Below, one piece after another: positions 8,117 to 15,843 of a DNA stretch of 64,000 nucleotides; within the stretch, counting starts at the first letter, position 1; every line of letters starts with the position of its first letter. The notes under the pieces are model-generated. The model was not told where the DNA came from. It worked only from the letters and a program-made list of their open reading frames with translations, and did not search any database. Origin of the DNA: Pelagimonas sp. (GTDB taxonomy: Bacteria > Pseudomonadota > Alphaproteobacteria > Rhodobacterales > Rhodobacteraceae); assembly GCA_025210345.1 (NCBI GenBank), contig JAOARX010000008.1, positions 62,001 through 126,000 on the forward strand. Direction: 5' to 3'. The position numbers and the translations under genes are program-made.

Positions 8117-9541
8117 GTGTCCGACAACAATTCGCCAGCACCGTCGCTATACGCAGCCCGCGAGCCGATCTTTCCCAAACGGGTTAGCGGCAAATTCCGA
8201 AATCTCAAATGGGTCATCATGATCGCGACCCTTGGGGTTTACTATCTCACGCCCTGGATTCGCTGGGACCGCGGTCCCGAACTCCCGGATCAGGCGGTTC
8301 TGATTGATTTGGCAAATCGCCGCTTCTTCTTCTTCTGGATCGAAATCTGGCCGCATGAGTTTTACTTTATTGCCGGTCTCTTGATCATGGCGGGCCTTGG
8401 CCTGTTCCTGTTCACATCGGCCGCCGGTCGAGTATGGTGCGGCTATGCCTGCCCCCAGACCGTTTGGACGGACCTATATATCCTCGTAGAACGCTGGATC
8501 GAAGGGGACCGCAACGCGCGTCTGCGCCTCCACCGTCAAAAGAAGCTCGACTTCCGCAAAGCACGTTTGCGCGTCACCAAATGGGTGTCGTGGTTCCTGA
8601 TCGGCCTCGCGACTGGTGGCGCTTGGGTGTTCTACTTTGCCGATGCTCCGACCCTTTTGGTTGATCTCGTAACGTTGAACGCGCATCCCATCGCCTATTC
8701 GACCATGCTCGTCCTGACGATGACCACCTTCTTCTTTGGTGGTTTTGCACGCGAACAAATCTGCATCTACGCCTGCCCGTGGCCCCGCATTCAGGCCGCC
8801 ATGATGGACGAAGACACGCTGACCGTTGGCTATCGCGAATGGCGTGGGGAGCCCCGAGGCAAAGGGAAAAACCGCGAAGGCCTTGGGGATTGCATCGACT
8901 GCAACGCATGCGTCAACGTCTGCCCCGTAGGCATCGACATTCGCGATGGTCAGCAGCTTGAATGCATCACCTGCGCCCTGTGTATCGACGCCTGTGACGA
9001 CATGATGGACAAAATTGGCAAGCCGCGTGGCCTGATCGACTATCTTGCCGTATCGGATGAAACACGCGAACGCGCGGGCGAGGCGCCCCGCTCTCCTTGG
9101 TATCACGTCTTCCGTGTCCGCACGATGATGTACACAGCCCTTTGGAGCCTTGTTGGCATCGGTCTGGTGGTCGCCCTGTTCATTCGCCCGGAAATCGAGA
9201 TGACGGTGGCCCCGGTGCGCAATCCGACCTTCGTGACGCTGTCCGATGGCTCGATCCGCAATACCTATGATGTGCGGTTGCTGAACAAACACGGCGAAGA
9301 TCGCCCGTTCCGCATCACGCTTAAAGGGGATCCTGCTTTGCGCGTGCAGCTTGAAGGCACCCCGTATGAAACGGTAAATGTGCCTGCGAACGAAACGTAT
9401 TTGCAAAAGGTCTATGTCATCGCGCCGCGCCACTCTGACGCCGCAGCGTCCGAGCGCACCCCCTTCCGCTTTTGGGTCGAAGACCTGACAACCGGGGATC
9501 GCGCACATAACGACACGATCTTTAACGGAAGGGACAACTGA
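8117..9541 (+). CDS. ccoG: Cytochrome oxidase assembly iron-sulfur protein CcoG/FixG/RdxA
   Basis: 474 aa with a GTG start and a GGAG ribosome site. It is a polytopic membrane protein with several N-terminal helices. Cysteine clusters are CGYACPQTVW, CIYACPWPR, and a 2[4Fe-4S] ferredoxin pair, CIDCNACVNVCP and CITCALCIDACD. A periplasmic C-terminal domain carries the family's FixG Ig-like region. The family functions in copper reduction and cbb3 maturation. It is the first gene of ccoGHIS and ccoH starts 1 bp after its stop. Confidence 0.96.
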   Translation: MSDNNSPAPSLYAAREPIFPKRVSGKFRNLKWVIMIATLGVYYLTPWIRWDRGPELPDQAVLIDLANRRFFFFWIEIWPHEFYFIAGLLIMAGLGLFLFTSAAGRVWCGYACPQTVWTDLYILVERWIEGDRNARLRLHRQKKLDFRKARLRVTKWVSWFLIGLATGGAWVFYFADAPTLLVDLVTLNAHPIAYSTMLVLTMTTFFFGGFAREQICIYACPWPRIQAAMMDEDTLTVGYREWRGEPRGKGKNREGLGDCIDCNACVNVCPVGIDIRDGQQLECITCALCIDACDDMMDKIGKPRGLIDYLAVSDETRERAGEAPRSPWYHVFRVRTMMYTALWSLVGIGLVVALFIRPEIEMTVAPVRNPTFVTLSDGSIRNTYDVRLLNKHGEDRPFRITLKGDPALRVQLEGTPYETVNVPANETYLQKVYVIAPRHSDAAASERTPFRFWVEDLTTGDRAHNDTIFNGRDN

Positions 9542-9542
9542 T

Positions 9543-10010
9543 ATGATGGGTGAGCGCAAATTGACCGGGTGGCATGTTCTGGCCATCTTTGTCGGAGCCT
9601 TTGGCGTGATCATCGCGGTCAATCTTGCGCTGGCTTACAACGCGGTCAAAACTTTTCCTGGGGTCGAGGTGAAGAACTCTTATGTTGCCAGCCAGACCTT
9701 TGAGGATCGTCGCATTCCGCAAGAAGCCCTGGGTTGGTCCGTTGTGGCGAAAAACACCGGTGGGTTGCTGATCCTGTCGATCACCGACACGGACGGCCGC
9801 CCCGTTCAGGTGGGAAAACTGGATGCCACGCTGGGCCGCCCGACCCATGTCAAAGACGACAAGACCCCCGAGTTCAGCTTTGACGGCACCGCCTATGTCG
9901 CGCGTGAAACCCTTGCGCCTGGCAACTGGAACATCCGTATGAAGGCCGTCGCACTGGATGGCACACCCTTTGAACAACGCGTTGTTTTTTACGTAAAAGA
10001 CCCGGCGTGA
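9543..10010 (+). CDS. ccoH: cbb3 oxidase assembly protein CcoH/FixH
   Basis: 155 aa with one N-terminal membrane helix (about residues 10-32, after RKLTGWHVLA) and a periplasmic FixH domain. It starts with ATGATG right after the ccoG stop. FixH/CcoH is membrane-anchored and stays close to the assembling oxidase. Its place between ccoG and the copper ATPase gene supports the call. Confidence 0.93.
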   Translation: MMGERKLTGWHVLAIFVGAFGVIIAVNLALAYNAVKTFPGVEVKNSYVASQTFEDRRIPQEALGWSVVAKNTGGLLILSITDTDGRPVQVGKLDATLGRPTHVKDDKTPEFSFDGTAYVARETLAPGNWNIRMKAVALDGTPFEQRVVFYVKDPA

Positions 10011-10071
10011 CCGGGGGCCTCCTGCACCAGCGGGGGGCCTGATCGCAAAACAAGATGTCGAAAGACCAGAT

Positions 10072-12258
10072 ATGACAGCTGCTATGCGCCCTCAGGCCTC
10101 GGCCTGCCCCGCCTGTTCTGCCGCCCCCGCGGCCGAAGCCCTCGCCGAATACCAGGCCCCAAGCGAGGCGCATATCACCCTGTCTGTGCCAACCATCCAT
10201 TGCGCCGCCTGTATGAGCACGGTCGAAAATGCGCTGAACCAGCACTCCGGTGTGCGCTCGGCGCGGGTCAACCTGACCCTCAAGCGGGTCAGCATTGAGG
10301 CCGACCCTGACGTGACCGCCCAAGAGCTTGTGCCTGTTGTCGAAGGTGTGGGCTATGAGGCGCATGAACTGGATAGCACCGCCCTGTCCGCCACCCAGAC
10401 GGATCGCGCCGGGCGTGATCTTTTGATGCGGCTGGCCGTGGCCGGGTTTGCCGCGATGAATGTCATGCTCTTGTCCATCGCGGTTTGGGCCGGGGCCGAG
10501 GGGCCGACGCGGGATATGTTCCATTGGGTGTCGGCCTTTATTGTGCTGCCCGCCGTGGCCTTTTCCGGCCAGCCCTTTTACCGGAACGCCTGGAACGCTC
10601 TGAAGGTTGGCCAATTGAACATGGATGTGCCGATCACCTTGGCCATCGGGCTCGCGATCATCACAAGCCTCTGGGAAACAACGCTTTCCGGCGAACACGC
10701 CTATTTTGACGCGGCGATCGCACTGACCTTTTTCCTGCTCACGGGCCGCTATCTGGATCACCGCACCCGGTCTGTCGCCCGCTCTGCCGCCGAAGAACTG
10801 GCCGCGCTGGAGGTGCCGCGCGCGTACCGTCTGACCGAGACCGGAGAAGAGCAGGTCAGCGTTACTGAGCTGGCAGTCCGGGATCTGATCCGCGTGCGCC
10901 CTGGTGGCCGCATGCCGGTTGACGGAGAGATCACCGACGGCACATCAGAACTAGATCGTTCGCTTTTGACCGGGGAAACCCTGCCCGTTTACGCCGCCCC
11001 CGGCGTCACGGTGTCCGCAGGCGAAGTGAACCTGACGGGCCCGCTCACCATCCGTGCCAGCGCAGTTGGGCGCGACACCTCATTGCACCGGATGGCGGAT
11101 CTTGTGGCCGTGGCGGAATCCGGGCGCTCGCGCTATACGTCGCTGGCGGATCGTGCGGCCAAACTGTACGCCCCGGGGGTGCACATCCTGTCGGCCCTGG
11201 CGTTTGTCGGTTGGTACATCTATTCCGGTGACCTGCGCGTGGCGTTGAACATTGCCGCCGCCGTTTTGATCATCACCTGCCCCTGCGCGCTGGGGCTTGC
11301 GGTTCCGGCGGTCACCACCGCTGCCTCGGGTCGATTGTTCAAACGGGGCCTTTTGATCAAGGATTCCACCGCCTTGGAGCGATTGGCCCAGGTCGACACG
11401 GTTGTTTTCGACAAAACCGGAACCCTGACAGCGGGCGCGCCGGAACTGACCAATCTTGGGGATTTCACCCGCTGTGATCTTGAGATTGCGCTGGCTTTGG
11501 CAGAAGCCTCCGCTCACCCCCTGTCACACTCCCTGACCCTTGCGGCCAGAGACGCGGGCATCCACCCGGCAAAGGTCAGCGACATCCAGGAGATCCCCGG
11601 TCACGGCACCCAAGGGGTATGGAAAGGCCATGAGGTCCGGCTTGGCCGCGCCACATGGGTTGGCGGCGGCCAATCGCAAACCACCGCCGCCTGGCTAAGG
11701 GTGGGTGAAGGAGCCCCGCAGGCCTTTACCTTTACAGATCGCCTGCGTGATGGCGCCGAAGAGGCCGTGGCGGCGCTTTTGGACAGTGGGGTACGCGTTA
11801 TCTTGATGTCGGGTGATACCACCCCAGCGGTCGAAGCCTTGGCCAAGCGGTTGAACATCGCGCAATGGATGGCCGAAGCCCTGCCGCAGGACAAGGCCAA
11901 CCGCATCACCGCCCTGACCGATGAAGGATGTCATGTCCTGATGGTGGGCGATGGGTTGAACGACACCGCCGCGCTGACGGCGGCACATGCCTCTATTTCC
12001 CCCGCCTCGGCATTGGATGCGGCGCGCGTCGCCTCTGACATCGTGCTTTTGGGCAGCACGCTGGCCCCCATTCCCGATGCGATCACCACCGCACAAAAGG
12101 CGACCCGGCGCATCCGCGAGAACTTTACCATCGCCACCTGGTACAACATCATTGCTGTCCCCTTGGCGATTGCCGGGCTGTGTTCACCGCTGATCGCTGC
12201 CTTGGCCATGTCGTCAAGTTCGATTACAGTCTCGCTGAATGCTCTTCGCCTGAGGTAA
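10072..12258 (+). CDS. ccoI: Copper-translocating P-type ATPase CcoI/FixI
   Basis: 728 aa. An N-terminal Cys-rich segment (CPACSAAPAAEA) is followed by a heavy-metal domain with the motif HCAACMS near 43-49, then P1B-type ATPase domains. The TGE motif lies in SLLTGETLPV, the metal site CPC in ITCPCALGLA near 403, the phosphorylated Asp in DKTGTLTAG near 447, the HP motif in ASAHPLSHS, and the hinge in MVGDGLNDTAAL. CcoI supplies copper for the CuB site of CcoN. It precedes ccoS, whose start is 5 bp past the ccoI stop. Confidence 0.97.
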   Translation: MTAAMRPQASACPACSAAPAAEALAEYQAPSEAHITLSVPTIHCAACMSTVENALNQHSGVRSARVNLTLKRVSIEADPDVTAQELVPVVEGVGYEAHELDSTALSATQTDRAGRDLLMRLAVAGFAAMNVMLLSIAVWAGAEGPTRDMFHWVSAFIVLPAVAFSGQPFYRNAWNALKVGQLNMDVPITLAIGLAIITSLWETTLSGEHAYFDAAIALTFFLLTGRYLDHRTRSVARSAAEELAALEVPRAYRLTETGEEQVSVTELAVRDLIRVRPGGRMPVDGEITDGTSELDRSLLTGETLPVYAAPGVTVSAGEVNLTGPLTIRASAVGRDTSLHRMADLVAVAESGRSRYTSLADRAAKLYAPGVHILSALAFVGWYIYSGDLRVALNIAAAVLIITCPCALGLAVPAVTTAASGRLFKRGLLIKDSTALERLAQVDTVVFDKTGTLTAGAPELTNLGDFTRCDLEIALALAEASAHPLSHSLTLAARDAGIHPAKVSDIQEIPGHGTQGVWKGHEVRLGRATWVGGGQSQTTAAWLRVGEGAPQAFTFTDRLRDGAEEAVAALLDSGVRVILMSGDTTPAVEALAKRLNIAQWMAEALPQDKANRITALTDEGCHVLMVGDGLNDTAALTAAHASISPASALDAARVASDIVLLGSTLAPIPDAITTAQKATRRIRENFTIATWYNIIAVPLAIAGLCSPLIAALAMSSSSITVSLNALRLR

Positions 12259-12263
12259 TTGAT

Positions 12264-12422
12264 GTGAACGTCCTGACCTATCTTATCCCGATTTCACTGA
12301 TCCTTGGCGGATTGGGATTGGCATTTTTCGTCTTTACGATCCGCTCACGCCAATATGACGACCCCGATGGCGACGCCCAGCGGATCTTGTCCGGCGAGTA
12401 TGACGACAAGCCCAAGCCATAA
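12264..12422 (+). CDS. ccoS: cbb3 oxidase maturation protein CcoS
   Basis: 52 aa from a GTG start with GAGGT 8 bases upstream; the frame also extends upstream inside ccoI without support. One membrane helix (YLIPISLILGGLGLAFF) is followed by the family motif RQYDDPDGDAQRIL. CcoS is needed for cofactor insertion into cbb3 oxidase. It is the last gene of ccoGHIS. Confidence 0.93.
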   Translation: MNVLTYLIPISLILGGLGLAFFVFTIRSRQYDDPDGDAQRILSGEYDDKPKP

Positions 12423-12559
12423 ATCCTTGCGGCGAAACGGAAACAATTTCGCACCCGTTTAAAAAACCGTTAACCAAAACGGCACAGTGATTTCCAACCT
12501 GTGCCTAGTTAGCGTCACATTACAGGGCAATATTGATCTCATAGTCAGGAGATCATGTT

Positions 12560-12724
12560 ATGCCAAGTATAGCTATCAGATTATTTGCGCCCATCGCATT
12601 TCTTGGGCTTTCGGGATGCGGTGGCGCGCAGATCGCGCAAAAGCCCCCCCAACCGGCAGATGCAGGTCTGGCCCAGACCAGCGTTCAGGCCCTTCTTGTC
12701 CGCACTGGACTATCGGTGGTTTGA
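12560..12724 (+). CDS. Small predicted lipoprotein, 54 aa
   Basis: Starts MPSIAIRLFA behind AGGAGA with 7-base spacing. The signal peptide ends in the lipobox LSGC (Cys20), leaving a mature part of about 35 residues rich in Pro, Gln and Ala. It stands alone between ccoS and the lrp gene and is followed by a hairpin at 12791. It has no recognised family. The lipobox plus ribosome site is the evidence. Confidence 0.6.
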   Translation: MPSIAIRLFAPIAFLGLSGCGGAQIAQKPPQPADAGLAQTSVQALLVRTGLSVV

Positions 12725-12790
12725 TTCGCCCCAGTTCGGCCAAGTCGCACGTGGGGCGTCATATTTCGTCGACCCCTCGGTTTGTTTCAA

Positions 12791-12820
12791 AGGCGCGTCC
12801 GACCGGGCGCGCTTTTCTTT
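12791..12820 (+). terminator. Probable intrinsic terminator
   Basis: AGGCGCG and GCGCGCTT arms around a short loop are followed by TTTTCTTT. It lies 66 bp behind the small lipoprotein gene and 25 bp before the end of the convergent lrp gene. Confidence 0.6.
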
Positions 12821-12844
12821 GAATCCATCACACAGCGGGCGGGC

Positions 12845-13303
12845 TCAGACGGGCAAGGCCGTTGTCTTGAACACGGTGCGCAGGGCAAATGATGACTGCA
12901 TTTGCGCCACCCCAGGCAACCGTGTGAGATACTGACGATGGATGCGGGCAAAGTCCTCGGTGTCTTCGGCGACAACTTTCAAGATGTAATCCGCTGATCC
13001 TGCCATGAGATGGCATTCCAGCACATCCGGCACCCGCGCCACCGCGGCTTCGAATGCTTCGAGCACCTCATCTGCCTGCGCATTAAGTGTGATCTCGACA
13101 AAGACCGTCGCAGGTAGCCCCATTTTCCGGGCATCCAACAGGGCCACATAGTTCCTGACAAAGCCACCGCTTTCAAGCCGCTGAACGCGCCTATGGCAGG
13201 CAGAGGCTGACAGGTTCACCTGTTCGGACAGATCCGCATTCGATATGCGCCCCTTGCGCTGGAGCACCCTAAGGATACGTTTATCGGTCTCGTCCAGAGG
13301 CAT
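12845..13303 (-). CDS. Lrp/AsnC-family regulator
   Basis: 152 aa. An N-terminal AsnC-type helix-turn-helix (DKRILRVLQRKGRISNADL, then LSASACHRRVQRLE) is followed by a RAM/AsnC ligand domain. The gene diverges from ald over 139 bp. In alphaproteobacteria such regulators (AldR type) control alanine dehydrogenase in response to amino acids, so ald is the likely target; that is inference from position. Confidence 0.92.
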   Translation of the reverse strand: MPLDETDKRILRVLQRKGRISNADLSEQVNLSASACHRRVQRLESGGFVRNYVALLDARKMGLPATVFVEITLNAQADEVLEAFEAAVARVPDVLECHLMAGSADYILKVVAEDTEDFARIHRQYLTRLPGVAQMQSSFALRTVFKTTALPV

Positions 13304-13442
13304 TTTTCGAACTTTCTTCGATCATGTGGTCGCCTTGCGCACATAATCATGCATCAAGAAGCAGAACCCGCACAAGAGACGAAGCACATTGCATGCGGTC
13401 CATGTGACGCTTTTTTCAGCATCGCACGAAGAGGAGCGCGCC

Positions 13443-14573
13443 ATGACCACCCCCATGACCATCGGTTGCCCGACCGAAATCAAACCCCAGGAGTTCCGCG
13501 TCGGCCTGACACCCAACGCCGCAGGTGAGGCCATCGCCCACGGCCATACGGTCTTGATCCAGTCCGGTGCCGGCATGGGGTCAGGCTTTTCGAACGATGA
13601 TTACCTGGCGGCAGGGGCGCAGATCGTCGAGACCGCGCAAGAGGTCTTTGCCAAGGCCGACATGATCGTCAAAGTCAAAGAGCCGCAAGCGGTAGAACGC
13701 AAGATGCTGCGCGAAGGCCAGCTGCTGTTCACCTATCTGCACCTCGCACCTGACCCGGATCAGACCCATGATCTCTTGGCTTCTGGATGCACAGCGATTG
13801 CCTATGAAACCGTGACCGACGGCCGTGGGGGTCTGCCACTTCTGGCACCCATGTCCGAAGTCGCTGGCAGGTTGGCCGCGCAGGTTGGCGCATGGACGCT
13901 GCAAAAGGCCAATGGCGGTCGCGGTGTCCTGATGGGGGGCGTGCCTGGGGTCGGCCCGGCCAAGGTCATCGTGATTGGCGGGGGCGTCGTTGGAACCCAC
14001 GCAGCCAAAATCGCGGCTGGAATGGGGGCGGATGTGACGGTTCTGGATCGGTCACTACCACGTCTGCGGTATCTGGATGACGTGTTTGGTGGCACCTTCA
14101 AGAGCCAATATTCAACCGCTGGCGCCACCGCCGAGCTGATCCAGGATGCCGATATGGTGATTGGCGCGGTTCTGATCCCGGGCGCTGCCGCCCCCAAATT
14201 GGTCAGCCGCGAACAGCTATCGACCATGAAGCCCGGCGCGGTTCTTGTCGATGTGGCGATTGACCAGGGGGGGTGTTTTGAGACCTCTAAGGCCACAACC
14301 CACGCTGATCCGATCTATGACGTCGACGGGATCATGCACTACTGTGTTGCCAATATGCCCGGCGCTGTCGCCCGCACATCGACCATCGCGCTTGGCAACG
14401 CCACGCTGCCCTTCATGCTGTCATTGGCCGACAAAGGGTGGAAGCGTGCCTGCACCGACGATGCGCACCTGTTGAATGGGCTGAACGTTCACGCGGGCAA
14501 GCTCACATATGCGGCTGTGGGTGACGCGTTGGGGATCGACAGTATCCCCCCAGAGGCGGCGTTGAACATCTGA
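13443..14573 (+). CDS. ald: Alanine dehydrogenase
   Basis: 376 aa, starting at [12 protein letters not shown] after GAGGAGCG; an upstream in-frame ATG at 13389 is unlikely. The family pattern runs throughout: [17 protein letters not shown] at the N-terminus, YLHLAPDP, and a Rossmann segment [20 protein letters not shown]. It interconverts L-alanine and pyruvate plus ammonium with NAD in the cytosol. It is a single gene, divergent from an Lrp regulator and closed by a strong terminator. Confidence 0.97.
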   Translation: MTTPMTIGCPTEIKPQEFRVGLTPNAAGEAIAHGHTVLIQSGAGMGSGFSNDDYLAAGAQIVETAQEVFAKADMIVKVKEPQAVERKMLREGQLLFTYLHLAPDPDQTHDLLASGCTAIAYETVTDGRGGLPLLAPMSEVAGRLAAQVGAWTLQKANGGRGVLMGGVPGVGPAKVIVIGGGVVGTHAAKIAAGMGADVTVLDRSLPRLRYLDDVFGGTFKSQYSTAGATAELIQDADMVIGAVLIPGAAAPKLVSREQLSTMKPGAVLVDVAIDQGGCFETSKATTHADPIYDVDGIMHYCVANMPGAVARTSTIALGNATLPFMLSLADKGWKRACTDDAHLLNGLNVHAGKLTYAAVGDALGIDSIPPEAALNI

Positions 14574-14582
14574 ATACAAAAG

Positions 14583-14617
14583 GCCCCGATCGCATGGATC
14601 GGGGCTTTTCTCTTTTT
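14583..14617. terminator. Intrinsic terminator between ald and mscL
   Basis: GCCCCGATC, loop GCATG, GATCGGGGC, then TTTTCTCTTTTT on the plus strand. The complementary strand also reads CCTTTTG after the stem, so it may serve both converging genes. Confidence 0.93.
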
Positions 14618-14626
14618 ATCAGATGC

Positions 14627-15055
14627 TTATCTTTTCAAAGAGTCGCGGATTTCCATCAGGATATCCAGTTCGCTTGGCCCTGCGGGGGCCTCTTCTGCGG
14701 GGGCTTCCTCTTCTTGCTTTTCGGCGGCTTCCTTGACGCGGTTCACCATCTTGACCAGCATGAAAACAACCCATGCGATGATCAAAAAGTTGATCACCGC
14801 CATGACAAAGCGGCCAACGGCAAAGACCGGGGCGCCCGCCTCTTTCGCCGCCGCCAAAGAGACATAGACCTCGCCGTTGAGCGCATAGAACCAGCCCGTA
14901 AAGTCGACCCCACCGGTAAACAAAGCGATGATCGGGTTGATCAAATCGCCGACCATGGATTTTACGATCGCTGTAAACGCTGCACCGATGATGATGCCGA
15001 CGGCCATATCCATGACATTGCCCTTGGCAATGAAGTCTTTGAATTCCTGAACCAT
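14627..15055 (-). CDS. mscL: Large-conductance mechanosensitive channel
   Basis: 142 aa, starting at [10 protein letters not shown] after AGAGGGGAC; the 19-residue upstream extension is not conserved-looking. The N-terminal amphipathic helix and first pore helix read [20 protein letters not shown], characteristic of MscL. The second membrane helix is [19 protein letters not shown], followed by a charged cytoplasmic helix. It is an inner-membrane emergency valve for osmotic downshock. Confidence 0.96.
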   Translation of the reverse strand: MVQEFKDFIAKGNVMDMAVGIIIGAAFTAIVKSMVGDLINPIIALFTGGVDFTGWFYALNGEVYVSLAAAKEAGAPVFAVGRFVMAVINFLIIAWVVFMLVKMVNRVKEAAEKQEEEAPAEEAPAGPSELDILMEIRDSLKR

Positions 15056-15159
15056 TTCTGTCCCCTCTTCATGCGCATCAAGCGCGCTGAATTCGCAACA
15101 GAACCCTGCCACGCAGCTCGCACGCAGTCAGCGGGAAAGCGACAAACCGGTTCCCCGCG

Positions 15160-15609
15160 TTACGACGGGAGTTCAGAGGTCAGCACATAGCGCAGGATCT
15201 GCACCACCTGTTCGGGCTTACGCGCGACGGCCAAGGCCGCGGCATCGACCTCTTTGAGGGCGTGATCGTGTTCAGGGGGTTGCAAGATGATCAAGGATTT
15301 GCCCAGCGCCGCCGCATAGCCCGCATCAAAGGCCGCGTTCCACTGTTTGTATTTATCGCCAAACCGCACAACGACCACATCCGCGTCGGCAATGCCCTTG
15401 CGCGTGCGGATCGCGTTCATATTCGCGCCTTTATTGTCATGCCAGAACTTGTTCTCTTCGGGCCCAAGGATCGCCACCCCGCAATCGTCGCTGGCACCGT
15501 GATCCGTGACCGGTGCGTTGAACGTGATCCCAAGCCCCGCGGCCCCCGAGGTGATCTGATCGCGCCAGTCGGTGTGGATTTCGCCCGACAAATATACATT
15601 CAAGCCCAT
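15160..15609 (-). CDS. YtoQ-family protein
   Basis: 149 aa beginning MGLNVYLSGEIHTDWRDQI, with DHGASDDCGVAILG and FGDKYKQWNAAFDAGYAAA, the conserved landmarks of the YtoQ family (nucleoside deoxyribosyltransferase-like fold). The biochemical role is unknown. It is a single gene between mscL and the dehydrogenase gene, isolated from the latter by two hairpins. Confidence 0.88.
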   Translation of the reverse strand: MGLNVYLSGEIHTDWRDQITSGAAGLGITFNAPVTDHGASDDCGVAILGPEENKFWHDNKGANMNAIRTRKGIADADVVVVRFGDKYKQWNAAFDAGYAAALGKSLIILQPPEHDHALKEVDAAALAVARKPEQVVQILRYVLTSELPS

Positions 15610-15675
15610 AATCTTTCCCTATTGGTCTACTGTGCCTTTGACCTATCACGTCCTGCGCCAAGGGCGAATGCAAAA

Positions 15676-15701
15676 CAGAGCGCCCACATTTGGGCGCTCT
15701 G
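15676..15701 (-). terminator. Perfect 11-bp hairpin, second terminator upstream of ytoQ
   Basis: CAGAGCGCCCA, loop CATT, TGGGCGCTCTG. Read on the minus strand it is followed by TTTTGC. With the stronger hairpin at 15804-15837 it forms tandem stops between the dehydrogenase gene and ytoQ. Confidence 0.55.
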
Positions 15702-15803
15702 CTAAACTTGGTTTACACAGGTGTTTGGCAGGGACGGATCATCGCAGTCGGGAACCGGCGCATTGGGATTTTGGTCTTGCGAGCAGATCCGCTCATGCGC
15801 GCG

Positions 15804-15837
15804 GCAAAAGAAAAGGGCCACCGCTTGGGTGGCCCTT
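15804..15837 (-). terminator. Intrinsic terminator of the FAD/GcvT dehydrogenase gene
   Basis: On the minus strand AAGGGCCACC and GGTGGCCCTT close a five-base loop, followed by TTCTTTTGCC. It lies 6 bp past the stop codon. Confidence 0.92.
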
Positions 15838-15843
15838 ATCCGT

